Below are positions 30,909-40,057 of a DNA stretch of 64,000 nucleotides, one piece after another. Every line of letters begins with the position of its first letter. Positions within the stretch are counted from its first letter, which is position 1. The notes beneath the pieces are model-generated. The model had not been told where the DNA came from and did not search any database. It saw nothing but the letters and a program-made list of their open reading frames with translations. This DNA is from an uncultured Lachnospiraceae bacterium (lineage in GTDB: Bacteria > Bacillota > Clostridia > Lachnospirales > Lachnospiraceae), in contig CANQTG010000002.1 of NCBI GenBank assembly GCA_947626715.1, positions 1 through 64,000 on the forward strand, written 5' to 3'. The position numbers and the translations under genes are program-made.

Positions 30909-31744
30909 AAAATAAAGAGAATAGAATCATAAAGATTATCATTTATGTCGTATGCACGTTTCTCGCCATATTGAGCGTCCTGCCGTTTGTGATCATGATC
31001 GTGAACGCCACGAGATCCACGACAGAGATCCAGCAGCATGCGATCTCCCTGATCCCGTCGGGATATATCATGAACAACTTTAAGATCTTAGTCGGGAAGA
31101 GCTTTAACCCGCTGGTAGGCTTTATGAATTCCCTGATCATCTCGGTCGGCTCGACGGCGCTCGCTTTGTATTTTTCGTCCCTGACGGCGTATGCGCAGGT
31201 CGCTTATAATTGGAAGCTGCGCAACGCTTTCTTCAGCTTTATCATGATCGTGATGATGATCCCGGCGCAGGTCACGATGATCGGTTTTTATCAGATGGTC
31301 TATAAGATCCACATGACGAACCATCTGTCAATGCTGATCCTGCCGGCGATCGCGTCTCCGGCTATGGTATTCTTCATGAGACAGTATTTACAGCCGACGC
31401 TCTCTATGGAGATTGTGCAGTCGGCAAGGATCGACGGCGCGGGGGAATTTAAGATCTTTAACCGGATCGTGCTGCCGATCATGAAACCGGCGATCGCGAC
31501 GCAGGCGATCTTCAGTTTCGTGGCAAGCTGGAACAATCTGTTTACGCCTCTGGTCCTGCTGACGGATCAGAAAAAGTACACCATGCCGATCATGGTCAGC
31601 CTGCTCAAAGGCGATATTTATAAAACGGAATACGGTTCCGTCTATCTGGGCCTGACGCTGACGGTACTGCCGCTGATCATCGTATACCTGCTTTTGTCCA
31701 AGTACATTATCGCAGGCGTGGCGCTGGGCGGCGTGAAAGGATAG
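30902..31744 (+). CDS. Sugar ABC transporter permease (MalG/UgpE type)
   Basis: SARIDGAGEFKIFNRIVLPIMKPAIATQAIFSFVASWNNL. Confidence 0.94.
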   Translation: MLKNKENRIIKIIIYVVCTFLAILSVLPFVIMIVNATRSTTEIQQHAISLIPSGYIMNNFKILVGKSFNPLVGFMNSLIISVGSTALALYFSSLTAYAQVAYNWKLRNAFFSFIMIVMMIPAQVTMIGFYQMVYKIHMTNHLSMLILPAIASPAMVFFMRQYLQPTLSMEIVQSARIDGAGEFKIFNRIVLPIMKPAIATQAIFSFVASWNNLFTPLVLLTDQKKYTMPIMVSLLKGDIYKTEYGSVYLGLTLTVLPLIIVYLLLSKYIIAGVALGGVKG

Positions 31745-31777
31745 GATCGCCGGGATGGAAAAGCTCCGGCACGGGAA

Positions 31778-31807
31778 ACGGGGCAGACGCTTATCTGCCC
31801 CGTTTTT
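31778..31807 (+). terminator. Rho-independent terminator
   Basis: AACGGGGCAG-acgcttat-CTGCCCCGTTTTT. Confidence 0.85.
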
Positions 31808-31825
31808 ATACAGATGGAAGGAATC

Positions 31826-32758
31826 TTAAGCGTTTTGGAGCTTGTGCAGCCTGTTTAAGTATTCCGTGGGCGAGCAGTTGGTGTATTTGTTAAAGCACCT
31901 GCAAAAGGTCGTCAGGTTGTTGAAGCCGACCCGGAAAGCGACGTCCGTCACGCTCAGGCCGTCATTGGCCGTGAGCATGAGCTGGGCGGATAGGATACGC
32001 TTATGGCACAGGTAATTGTGGTAGGTCATGTGGGTGTACTGTTTAAAGAGCCTTGAAAAATGATATTTGGAAAAGCCGCAGTAATCGGCGGCCTGTTCGA
32101 GCGAAAGGTCGTCCGCGTAGTGGGTGTCGATAAAGTTTAAGAGACTGGTAAAGGTCTCGTGATATTTCTGCGGCCCGACGGGATCGGCGGAGACGTCCGC
32201 CGCATTCCTGCAGAAATAGTCCTGCCCGATGACCCGCAGGAAATTTAAGAGCAGGGAATAGACGGCGCTCTCCCAGAAGGGCTCGTGCGAGAAATAGATC
32301 TCGGCCATCCGGATCAGGGTATGGTGGAGCGGCTCGTGGATATCGGGACGCAGGGAGGCCGTGCACAGATACGGCTCCACAAATATCGGGTCGAGCGCCT
32401 TAAAATCCTGAAAGCAGCGCATCATGTCGATGTCGATCAGGAAGATAAAGCGGGAACCGCTGGGATTAGAAGGGATCTCGTGCAGCATATAGGGAGGGAT
32501 CATCAAAATATCGCCCTCCTCGAGCGTGTAGGTGCGGTTATTGGCGATGGCGTCGTAGCGTTTTTCCAGACTGACGGTGATCTCAAGCGCGTTGTGATAG
32601 TGGCTGGCGTAGCCCTCGGGCTGTACATTGTGCCAGATACGGACATGGGATTCCGGTACAAAGATGACGTCCTCCTTCATTCCGTTCAGGGAACGGATCT
32701 CGGAAGGCGCGTCGGGCTGTTCATATCGGGAAGATTCGGTTGTTTTTTGTATTTTCAT
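31826..32758 (-). CDS. AraC-family transcriptional regulator (cupin sensor domain)
   Basis: C-terminal ADDLSLEQAADYCGFSKYHFSRLFKQYT...DVAFRVGFNNLTTFCRCFNKYTNCSPTEY. Confidence 0.94.
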   Translation of the reverse strand: MKIQKTTESSRYEQPDAPSEIRSLNGMKEDVIFVPESHVRIWHNVQPEGYASHYHNALEITVSLEKRYDAIANNRTYTLEEGDILMIPPYMLHEIPSNPSGSRFIFLIDIDMMRCFQDFKALDPIFVEPYLCTASLRPDIHEPLHHTLIRMAEIYFSHEPFWESAVYSLLLNFLRVIGQDYFCRNAADVSADPVGPQKYHETFTSLLNFIDTHYADDLSLEQAADYCGFSKYHFSRLFKQYTHMTYHNYLCHKRILSAQLMLTANDGLSVTDVAFRVGFNNLTTFCRCFNKYTNCSPTEYLNRLHKLQNA

Positions 32759-33006
32759 AATAGCGCTCCGGTTTCTGGGGCCGCGCGGTTCGCGGTCTTT
32801 ACAGGAAAGGCGCTTAGGCGCGGAAACGACGGTTTAGATATAAGCAATATTACTATTATTATATAGCAGAAAAGGAAATGTGGCAATAACGATTCAAAGG
32901 ACGCGGGTCAGGCTGGGTTAGGACGTCGGCGCAGGCGGGATCAGGACGCCGCGGCATGGCCGGGCAGGCGTAAGCGGCAAGAACGCAGGAAAGGAAAACA
33001 TATCGT

Positions 33007-35130
33007 ATGAAAAGAGAAGAAGCAAGGCAGAGGGCAGAGGAACTTGTAGGGAAGATGACGTTGGAAGAGCGCGCGAGCCAGCTTCGTTACGACGCGCCGG
33101 CGATCCGCAGGCTGGGCATTCCGGCTTATAACTGGTGGGGAGAGAGCCTGCATGGCGTGGCAAGGGCGGGAACCGCTACGGTGTTTCCGCAGGCGATCGG
33201 CATGGCGGCGGCGTTCGACGAGGAGCTGATCGGGGAGGTCGCGGACTGTATCGCGACGGAAGGCAGGGCGAAATACAATGCGTTCTCCGCCCATGACGAC
33301 AGGGATATCTATAAAGGACTGACCTTCTGGTCGCCGAACGTGAATATCTTCCGCGACCCGAGATGGGGACGCGGCCACGAGACCTACGGAGAGGATCCAT
33401 ATCTGTCCTCGCGGCTCGGCGCGGCCTATGTAAAGGGACTTCAGGGAGACGGAGAGACCATGAAGGCGGCGGCCTGCGCAAAGCACTTCGCGGTCCATTC
33501 CGGGCCGGAGGCGCTGCGCCACGAATTTGACGCGCGCCCTACGCCTAAGGATATGGAAGAGACCTATCTGCCCGCCTTTGAAACGCTGGTAAAGGAGGCG
33601 CATGTGGAAGCGGTCATGGGGGCGTATAACCGCGTGAACGGCGCGCCGTGCTGCGGCAGCAAGGAGCTGCTGACGGATATCCTGCGGGAGAAATGGAAGT
33701 TTGAAGGGCATGTCGTATCGGACTGCTGGGCGGTACGGGATTTCCATGAGCACCATATGGTAACGTCCACGGCGGCGGAGTCGGCGGCGATGGCGATCAA
33801 CGCCGGCTGCGACTTAAATTGCGGCAATACCTATCTCCATATCCTGACGGCGTACCAGCAGGGGCTGGTCACGGAAGAGGCGATCACGGAAGCGGCGGTG
33901 CGCCTGTATACAACGCGGTATCTGCTGGGGCTCTTTGACGAGAGCGAATACGATACGATCCCGTATGAAACGGTGGAGTGCCCGGAACATCTCGCGCTGG
34001 CGGAAAGGGCGGCGCGGGAAAGTATCGTCATGCTGAAAAACGACGGGCTTCTGCCCCTTAATCCCCACAAGATCAAAACGATCGGCGTGATCGGGCCGAA
34101 CGCCAACAGCAGAAAGGCCCTAGTCGGAAACTATCACGGGACGGCCTCCGAGTATATCACCGTACTGGAGGGGATCCAGAGGTATGCGGAAGGGAAGGCA
34201 AGAGTCCTGTATTCCGAAGGCTGCGATCTGTTCCGGGATCGGACGGAAGCGCTGGCGGAGGCGGGGGACCGCCTGACGGAGGCGCAGATCGTGGCGGAGC
34301 ACAGCGACGTGGTCGTCTTGTGTCTGGGACTGGACGAGACGCTGGAGGGCGAGGAAGGGGATACCGGAAACAGCTACGCTTCCGGCGATAAGGAGGATCT
34401 GCTGCTCCCGAAGCCGCAGAGGGCGCTGATGGAAGCGATCGCCCAAACCCAAAAACCGGTCGTGCTCTGCCTGATGGCGGGCAGCGCGATCGACCTGAGC
34501 TATCCGCAGGAGCATTTTAACGCGATCCTGCAGCTGTGGTATCCGGGCGCAAGAGGCGGAAAGAGCGCGGCCGATATCCTGTTCGGGGAGGTCTCCCCTT
34601 CCGGCAAGCTGCCGGTCACCTTCTATAACGATCTGAAAGAGCTGCCTGACTTTACGGATTACCGTATGGAAAAGAGAACCTACCGTTATATGGAAGGAAA
34701 AGCGCAGTATCCGTTCGGCTTCGGCCTGACCTACGGGGACGTGGTCGTGACAGAGGCGGAGGCGTCGGTGGAGAGAGACGGCGGAACGGACGATCTTGGC
34801 CTGCCCAGCGTGCGCGTTCGGGTGACGGCGGTCAATCGGGGCGGACGGGATACGGATGAGGTCGTGCAGATCTACGTAAAGAGCGAAGAGAGTGCGGATG
34901 CGGCGCGCAATCCGGCTCTGTGCGCGTTCCGGCGCATTCATGTAAAGGCCGGGGAGCACGTGGATACGGAGCTTGTAATCCGCGGCAGGGCGTTTACGGT
35001 TGTAAACGAGAAGGGCGAGAGGAAAAAGGGCGGAGCACGCTTCACCCTCTACGCCGCCGTTTCGCAGCCGGATGAAAGAAGCGCGGAGCTGACGGGGACA
35101 AGGCCGGTCGCGCTGCAGCTTGTGTTGTAA
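33007..35130 (+). CDS. Glycoside hydrolase family 3 (beta-glucosidase/xylosidase-like), no signal peptide
   Basis: NIFRDPRWGRGHETYGEDPYL, KHFAVHSGPE, VVSDCWAV, C-terminal FnIII-like region. Confidence 0.93.
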   Translation: MKREEARQRAEELVGKMTLEERASQLRYDAPAIRRLGIPAYNWWGESLHGVARAGTATVFPQAIGMAAAFDEELIGEVADCIATEGRAKYNAFSAHDDRDIYKGLTFWSPNVNIFRDPRWGRGHETYGEDPYLSSRLGAAYVKGLQGDGETMKAAACAKHFAVHSGPEALRHEFDARPTPKDMEETYLPAFETLVKEAHVEAVMGAYNRVNGAPCCGSKELLTDILREKWKFEGHVVSDCWAVRDFHEHHMVTSTAAESAAMAINAGCDLNCGNTYLHILTAYQQGLVTEEAITEAAVRLYTTRYLLGLFDESEYDTIPYETVECPEHLALAERAARESIVMLKNDGLLPLNPHKIKTIGVIGPNANSRKALVGNYHGTASEYITVLEGIQRYAEGKARVLYSEGCDLFRDRTEALAEAGDRLTEAQIVAEHSDVVVLCLGLDETLEGEEGDTGNSYASGDKEDLLLPKPQRALMEAIAQTQKPVVLCLMAGSAIDLSYPQEHFNAILQLWYPGARGGKSAADILFGEVSPSGKLPVTFYNDLKELPDFTDYRMEKRTYRYMEGKAQYPFGFGLTYGDVVVTEAEASVERDGGTDDLGLPSVRVRVTAVNRGGRDTDEVVQIYVKSEESADAARNPALCAFRRIHVKAGEHVDTELVIRGRAFTVVNEKGERKKGGARFTLYAAVSQPDERSAELTGTRPVALQLVL

Positions 35131-35157
35131 AGACACCGGAAACGTAAAAGACGCTGT

Positions 35158-35229
35158 AAAATAAGAAGAAAAGCTCCTTTTCCGTTACAAAGGGATCGGG
35201 CCGCGCGGGTATCGGCGCGGCCTTTCCTT
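35158..35229 (+). repeat. 72-bp direct repeat, left copy (terminator-bearing)
   Basis: Two mismatches to 38612-38683. Confidence 0.95.
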
Positions 35230-35271
35230 TAGGAAAGAAAAAAATAAGTTAAATAAGTTGGGCGAGGACGT

Positions 35272-35976
35272 ATGTATACGATCGGAATATGTGATGACGG
35301 CAGGAATGTCTGCGATTCCATTGAGAATATGCTCGAACGATATGCGCAGGAAAAGAATGTCCGGTTAGATATCAGTGCGTGGTATACAGGAGAGGATCTG
35401 ATGGACAATCTGGTATCAGGCCATCATCTGGATATTCTTTTTCTGGATATAGAGCTGGTCAATATGACCGGAACGGAAGTCGGCGGTTATATCAGGAATC
35501 AGCTTGACGATATGGGAATGCAGATTATTTATATCTCCGGAAAATCATCCTATGCGCAGCAGCTATTTAAAACGCAGCCCATAGATTTTCTGGTCAAACC
35601 GATCTCCCAAAAGCAAATCTATGAGGTTATGGATACCGCCGTCAGGATCATAAAAAGGAAAAAAGAAAGGTTTGAGTTTCAGCAGGGAAAAGATTACTAT
35701 TATGTTCCTATGGGCGATATTATTTACCTGCAGAGCGAAGGGAGAAAGGTAAAGGTCATATCTCAAAAGACATCATTTGAATACTATGGAAAATTGAGCG
35801 AAGCCGCAAAACAGTTATCCGGGGATTTTATCAGGATACATAAATCGTTCATCGTCAACAAGGAATATGTCTTTCGATATACCTATGAGACAGTGGAGAT
35901 GATAGATGGAACGATCTTCACGATCAGTATGGCAAACCGAAAAAATGTAAGGGACAGGATTTTGAAGGAAGAATAA
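35272..35976 (+). CDS. LytTR-family response regulator (AgrA-like)
   Basis: MYTIGICDDGRNVCDSIENML, LDILFLDIELVNMTG, C-terminal LytTR domain. Confidence 0.93.
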   Translation: MYTIGICDDGRNVCDSIENMLERYAQEKNVRLDISAWYTGEDLMDNLVSGHHLDILFLDIELVNMTGTEVGGYIRNQLDDMGMQIIYISGKSSYAQQLFKTQPIDFLVKPISQKQIYEVMDTAVRIIKRKKERFEFQQGKDYYYVPMGDIIYLQSEGRKVKVISQKTSFEYYGKLSEAAKQLSGDFIRIHKSFIVNKEYVFRYTYETVEMIDGTIFTISMANRKNVRDRILKEE

Positions 35977-35978
35977 CG

Positions 35979-37250
35979 ATGCCTGATGTTATCATGTGCT
36001 TATTAACCAATCTTTTCCGAATATTTCTTATTGACAGATGTGTGTCGTTCTTTATGGAGGAATATGCCGACGGAAGGAAGCGTTTCCTTGTCTGCGCCTG
36101 CTTTTATCTTATAAACGCCGCGACATTTTTAGCGTTCCATACCGTGTGGTTGAATATGCTGTGCAACCTCGCTGGGATCTGCGCGATTGCACGGCTGTAT
36201 ACCAAATCTGTCAGGTCAATTCTGTTTGTGTCCGGTACGGTTTATCTGGTAAACTGCGGATGCGATGTAGCCGCAACCTCTCTGTTTGTCACTTACCGCG
36301 ACGGGGAATCGTTCAGTCAGATTTATGCGGTTCTTTCCGTCCTTTTGTTTTTCATGTGCGTCCTTCTGATAAAAAGGATACTTACCGCTCGTAAAGGCAT
36401 GGAAACCGTTCCCAGCTTCCAGTTGCTTTTTATGCCCTTGTGCAGCATTACAGTCGTTATACTGCTGATCTATTTTGGCGGCTGTTCTCATATCGGGCTT
36501 GTGATCGTGAGCGTCGGCCTGCTGGTCATGAATTATCTCATGTTATATCTGTATAATCAGCTTCTCCTTACGACCGCGCAAAAATACGAAACAAAGCTGC
36601 TGCAGACACAGGTATCAGAGTATGCCAATCAGCTTAAGATCATCCTGCGCGGGGAGGAAAAGATAAAGGCTCTGCGGCATGATATGAAGCACCATCTCAA
36701 TGAATTAACGCTGCTTGCGAAGAAACATGAGGTATCTGAAATTCAAAATTATCTTGACCAGATGAAGCAGTTTGTCGAGAATCAGGACGAACTCATTGCT
36801 TCAGGAAATATGGAAATTGACAGTGTGCTGAATTATATGCTGCAAAAAGCAAAAAGAGAGCTGGAAACTGTGACGATAAAGGTGGCGCTGCCGGAAAAAG
36901 TAAGACATTCCTTCGACGTCAATGTTTTGCTGGGAAATCTGCTTGAAAACGCGATGGAGGCGGCCAGAGAAACGGACAAGAAATATCTTAGCGTCCGCGT
37001 CGCATTAAAAAAAGGGGTTTTAAGGATCAAAATCGAGAACAGCTTTTTGCCTTCCTGTCTCATCCGCGGGAACGAGCAGGGAAAGCCTCCGGCGCTTCTG
37101 ACTTCCAAAGCGTCTGCGGATTCGCATGGAATCGGGCTGGGCAACGTAAAGAAAATCGTAGAAAAGTATAACGGCACGATGGAGATCACAACGCGGAACG
37201 ATATTTTTTGTGTGAATCTGATCCTGTATATGGCGAAGATGGAAAAATGA
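35979..37250 (+). CDS. GHKL-domain sensor histidine kinase (AgrC-like)
   Basis: Multi-TM N-terminus; ALRHDMKHHLNELTLLAKK; VLLGNLLENAMEAA; DSHGIGLGNVKKIVEKYNG. Confidence 0.94.
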   Translation: MPDVIMCLLTNLFRIFLIDRCVSFFMEEYADGRKRFLVCACFYLINAATFLAFHTVWLNMLCNLAGICAIARLYTKSVRSILFVSGTVYLVNCGCDVAATSLFVTYRDGESFSQIYAVLSVLLFFMCVLLIKRILTARKGMETVPSFQLLFMPLCSITVVILLIYFGGCSHIGLVIVSVGLLVMNYLMLYLYNQLLLTTAQKYETKLLQTQVSEYANQLKIILRGEEKIKALRHDMKHHLNELTLLAKKHEVSEIQNYLDQMKQFVENQDELIASGNMEIDSVLNYMLQKAKRELETVTIKVALPEKVRHSFDVNVLLGNLLENAMEAARETDKKYLSVRVALKKGVLRIKIENSFLPSCLIRGNEQGKPPALLTSKASADSHGIGLGNVKKIVEKYNGTMEITTRNDIFCVNLILYMAKMEK

Positions 37251-37472
37251 GGATAATACTTCTCAGGCGGCGGCAAAGCGGCAGAGGCACGACGGCATAC
37301 AGGTCATGTCTTTTTTATTTTTGACAGAAATGTATATCATTTTTGTCATGAAACGGCGCTCCGATCATTTTTGTGATAAGCTCCTTTTGTTCATACAGGC
37401 AGACAAGAATCCTTATGCGTGAGATTTTTCCGTGGATTCTCTGTCATTCAATAATGAAGGAGGTCGCGATTT

Positions 37473-38612
37473 ATGAGCACTACTTATGCAAAGAGAGCGC
37501 AGATGAGAAAAGGATTGGCGGTTTTAACGGCTATGGCCTTTTGCGCCGCGGCATTGACAGGCTGCACGCACAGATCCCAAGCCGAAGATCCGTCAAAGAG
37601 TGAAGCGGATAGCGCCGGCGCTGCCGCTCAAGATACGAAAGTTAATATCGACGGCGGAGCGCAGCAGGAAGCGGACGCTGCCGGCGAGATCTTGGACACC
37701 GCTATTTTCCTTGACGAAAAACTGGACGAGAACCTATTCGTCAAAGCCGAGCTTAAAATGCCGGAGGCGACGCTCTACGAATATACGACGCGGTTGAAAA
37801 CCTTTGATCTTGCAAAAGCGCAGGAAGCGATACAGCAAAACGGAGAAGGAATTATCTCCGGCGATATTGGCTCTCTTTCTTATCAAAGAAACGATATGGC
37901 AGGCCATCTGGACACCTATTGCTCCTTTGCGGGGGAACAAGGGCTGGCAGATGAGAAGGAGTTGTCGTTTATGTCCCAAAAGGACGCCGTCGCAAGAGTC
38001 CAGAATTTGATAGACCAGTTGGAGATCGGCGGGCAATTAGGGACTCCGAAAGTAGTTGCAATGAACCGAACGGATTTTGAAAATGTAAAAAACGCAATCC
38101 TGACGGATGATACTTATCAAAAAATCCTTCCGTCGAAGGGGTATGAAAGCGACGTGTTTGACGAAAATCTGGAAGCGTACCGTATGGAATTTGGAATGGA
38201 GACAAACGGGATCCCGTTGTATGGACGCGATGATCCTCCTGTCAGGTCGGGCGGCGGAGTTATGGCGTTTCAGGTCAGCGTAACGGTATTGTTATCAAAC
38301 AGCGGCATGGAAAAGGTCGATATCATAGGGGCGCTGGAGCCCTTCGAGAATCAGCAGAAACGGGCGGATATCATCGGCGCGGAAGGGATCAAGGACGCAT
38401 TGATGTCAAAATACGGCGATGTGACGTTGTCGGAGGAATATCGAGCAGAAAATATCTGGCTGGAATATTTTCCGAGCCGAAGCGAAGGCTCTATTGAAAA
38501 TGTCGCTTTGGTTCCGGTGTGGTGCGTCGATTTTGCGATAGGAGGCAATACGGTCGAGGATTCCCAGTACACGCTTCGGTTTCATGCGGTCACGGGAGAG
38601 GTAGTTTCATAA
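37473..38612 (+). CDS. Hypothetical lipoprotein with C-terminal PepSY-like segment
   Basis: AALTGCTHRSQ lipobox; C-terminus VALVPVWCVDFAIGG...LRFHAVTGEVVS. Confidence 0.7.
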   Translation: MSTTYAKRAQMRKGLAVLTAMAFCAAALTGCTHRSQAEDPSKSEADSAGAAAQDTKVNIDGGAQQEADAAGEILDTAIFLDEKLDENLFVKAELKMPEATLYEYTTRLKTFDLAKAQEAIQQNGEGIISGDIGSLSYQRNDMAGHLDTYCSFAGEQGLADEKELSFMSQKDAVARVQNLIDQLEIGGQLGTPKVVAMNRTDFENVKNAILTDDTYQKILPSKGYESDVFDENLEAYRMEFGMETNGIPLYGRDDPPVRSGGGVMAFQVSVTVLLSNSGMEKVDIIGALEPFENQQKRADIIGAEGIKDALMSKYGDVTLSEEYRAENIWLEYFPSRSEGSIENVALVPVWCVDFAIGGNTVEDSQYTLRFHAVTGEVVS

Positions 38613-38683
38613 AAATAAGAAGAAAAGCTCCTTTTCCGATACAAAGGGACCGGGCCGCGCGGGTATCGGCGCGGCCTTTCCTT
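38612..38683 (+). repeat. 72-bp direct repeat, right copy
   Basis: Two mismatches to 35158-35229. Confidence 0.95.
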
Positions 38684-38705
38684 AGGGAGGAAAAGGAGCT
38701 GTTTT
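38622..38705. terminator. Large nested hairpin terminator between convergent genes
   Basis: Outer arms AGCTCCTTTTCC/GGAAAAGGAGCT, inner GGCCGCGC/GCGCGGCC, then GTTTTT. Confidence 0.8.
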
Positions 38706-38734
38706 TATTCAACGTTTTTTGCGCCGCGCCGCCG

Positions 38735-39745
38735 TTATCCGGCGCTTGCCGCGTTCTGCGCAAACTGTGTCGTGACCAGCTCGTCGTAGGGAACGCGCGC
38801 GGGGAGCTCGCCGGATTCCTCGAGGATATTTTCCAGCAGGATAAACGAATCCTCCGAAAAGACCAGATCCTTAGGCCAAGTATCCTGTCCGGCGTAACGG
38901 GCTACGATGGCGGTGATCGTAGAAAGGCCGGTCTCCTCAAACTGCGGCTGTATGACCTCTGCGATCTCTTCCGGGCTGTGGCTGTTCACATAATCAAGGC
39001 CGCGCTGCAGAGCGTTGGTAAAGGCCTGAACGGTCTCAGGATTTTCGCTGAGATAGGAGTTCTTGGCGCTGAAGGCCGTATAGGGGACATAGCCGGAGTC
39101 GGTGCCGAGGGACGCGACGACATAGCCGTCCCCCTTTTCTTCTAAGGAGGTGGCGTGGGGCTCAAATTCTACGGTAAACGTCCCCTGTCCGCCGGAGAAG
39201 GCGGCCGCCGTGGAGCCGAAATCAATGCTCCGGTCGATATTGAGATCCGTCTCGGGGTCGATATTATGTTTTTTCAGGATATATTCAAAGACCATTTCCG
39301 GCATACCGCCCGCGCGTCCGCCCAGCACGTCCTGCCCCTTTAGCATATCCCATGAAAAATGATCGACAGGCTCGCGGGAAACGAGGAAGTTTCCGGCGCG
39401 CTGCGTCAGCTGGGCGAAGTTGACGACGGGGTCGTCCGTGCCGCCCGCATAGGTATAGATCGACGCCTCGGAGCCCATAAAGCCGATATCCGCTTCTCCC
39501 GAGAGGACGGCGGTCATCGTCTTATCGGCCCCGAAGCCTGTCACGAGCTCTAGCTCGATTCCTTCCTCCTCAAAATAACCTTCCTCGATGGCGACATACA
39601 TCGGCGCGTAAAAGACGGAATGCGCCACCTCGTTGAGTACGACCTTCTTGGCCTGACCGCCTTTGGCCGCCGTCTGGCCGCAGCCCGTGACCGCGCACAG
39701 CAGCAGAGCCAGCACGAGCGCGGAACGGATAAATTTTCGTTTCAT
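38735..39745 (-). CDS. SsuA/TauA/NMT1-type substrate-binding lipoprotein
   Basis: CAVTGCGQ lipobox; FYAPMYVAIEEGYFEEEGIELELVTG. Confidence 0.9.
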   Translation of the reverse strand: MKRKFIRSALVLALLLCAVTGCGQTAAKGGQAKKVVLNEVAHSVFYAPMYVAIEEGYFEEEGIELELVTGFGADKTMTAVLSGEADIGFMGSEASIYTYAGGTDDPVVNFAQLTQRAGNFLVSREPVDHFSWDMLKGQDVLGGRAGGMPEMVFEYILKKHNIDPETDLNIDRSIDFGSTAAAFSGGQGTFTVEFEPHATSLEEKGDGYVVASLGTDSGYVPYTAFSAKNSYLSENPETVQAFTNALQRGLDYVNSHSPEEIAEVIQPQFEETGLSTITAIVARYAGQDTWPKDLVFSEDSFILLENILEESGELPARVPYDELVTTQFAQNAASAG

Positions 39746-39829
39746 AAATTGATTCCTCCCAAAATCGATCAAGAATAGTGTATAATCGTATTATATTGGG
39801 AAATTTGCAAAACGTGCGCGATATGGTAT

Positions 39830-40031
39830 GATAACGAGGAAAGTGCCGACGCCGCTTGCGGCAGTCGGGATTTGACGAGTGGCACCATCGAGACGACAGT
39901 CGAGAGGGAATGATAACGAGGAAAGCGCCGACGCCGCTTGCGGCAGTCGGGATTTGACGAGTAGCGCCATCGAGACGAGAGTCGAGAGGGAATGATAACG
40001 AGGAAAGCGCCGACGGCGCTTGCGGCGGTCA
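39830..40031. repeat. 82-bp tandem repeat, 2 full + 1 partial unit
   Basis: GATAACGAGGAAAG(T/C)GCCGACGCCGCTTGCGGCAGTCGG... starts at 39830, 39912 and 39994. Confidence 0.95.
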
Positions 40032-40057
40032 AAAAAAGAACGGGAGAAACGAAAACG

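Noticed and set aside
35272-37250. A complete Agr peptide quorum-sensing locus
   Set aside because: AgrA/AgrC-like genes are present, but no AgrB-type protease or AgrD-type propeptide was found between or beside them.
39830-40031. CRISPR array
   Set aside because: Contiguous 82-bp tandem units with no unique spacers and no cas genes in the window. The same applies to the 15-bp and 65/66-bp arrays.
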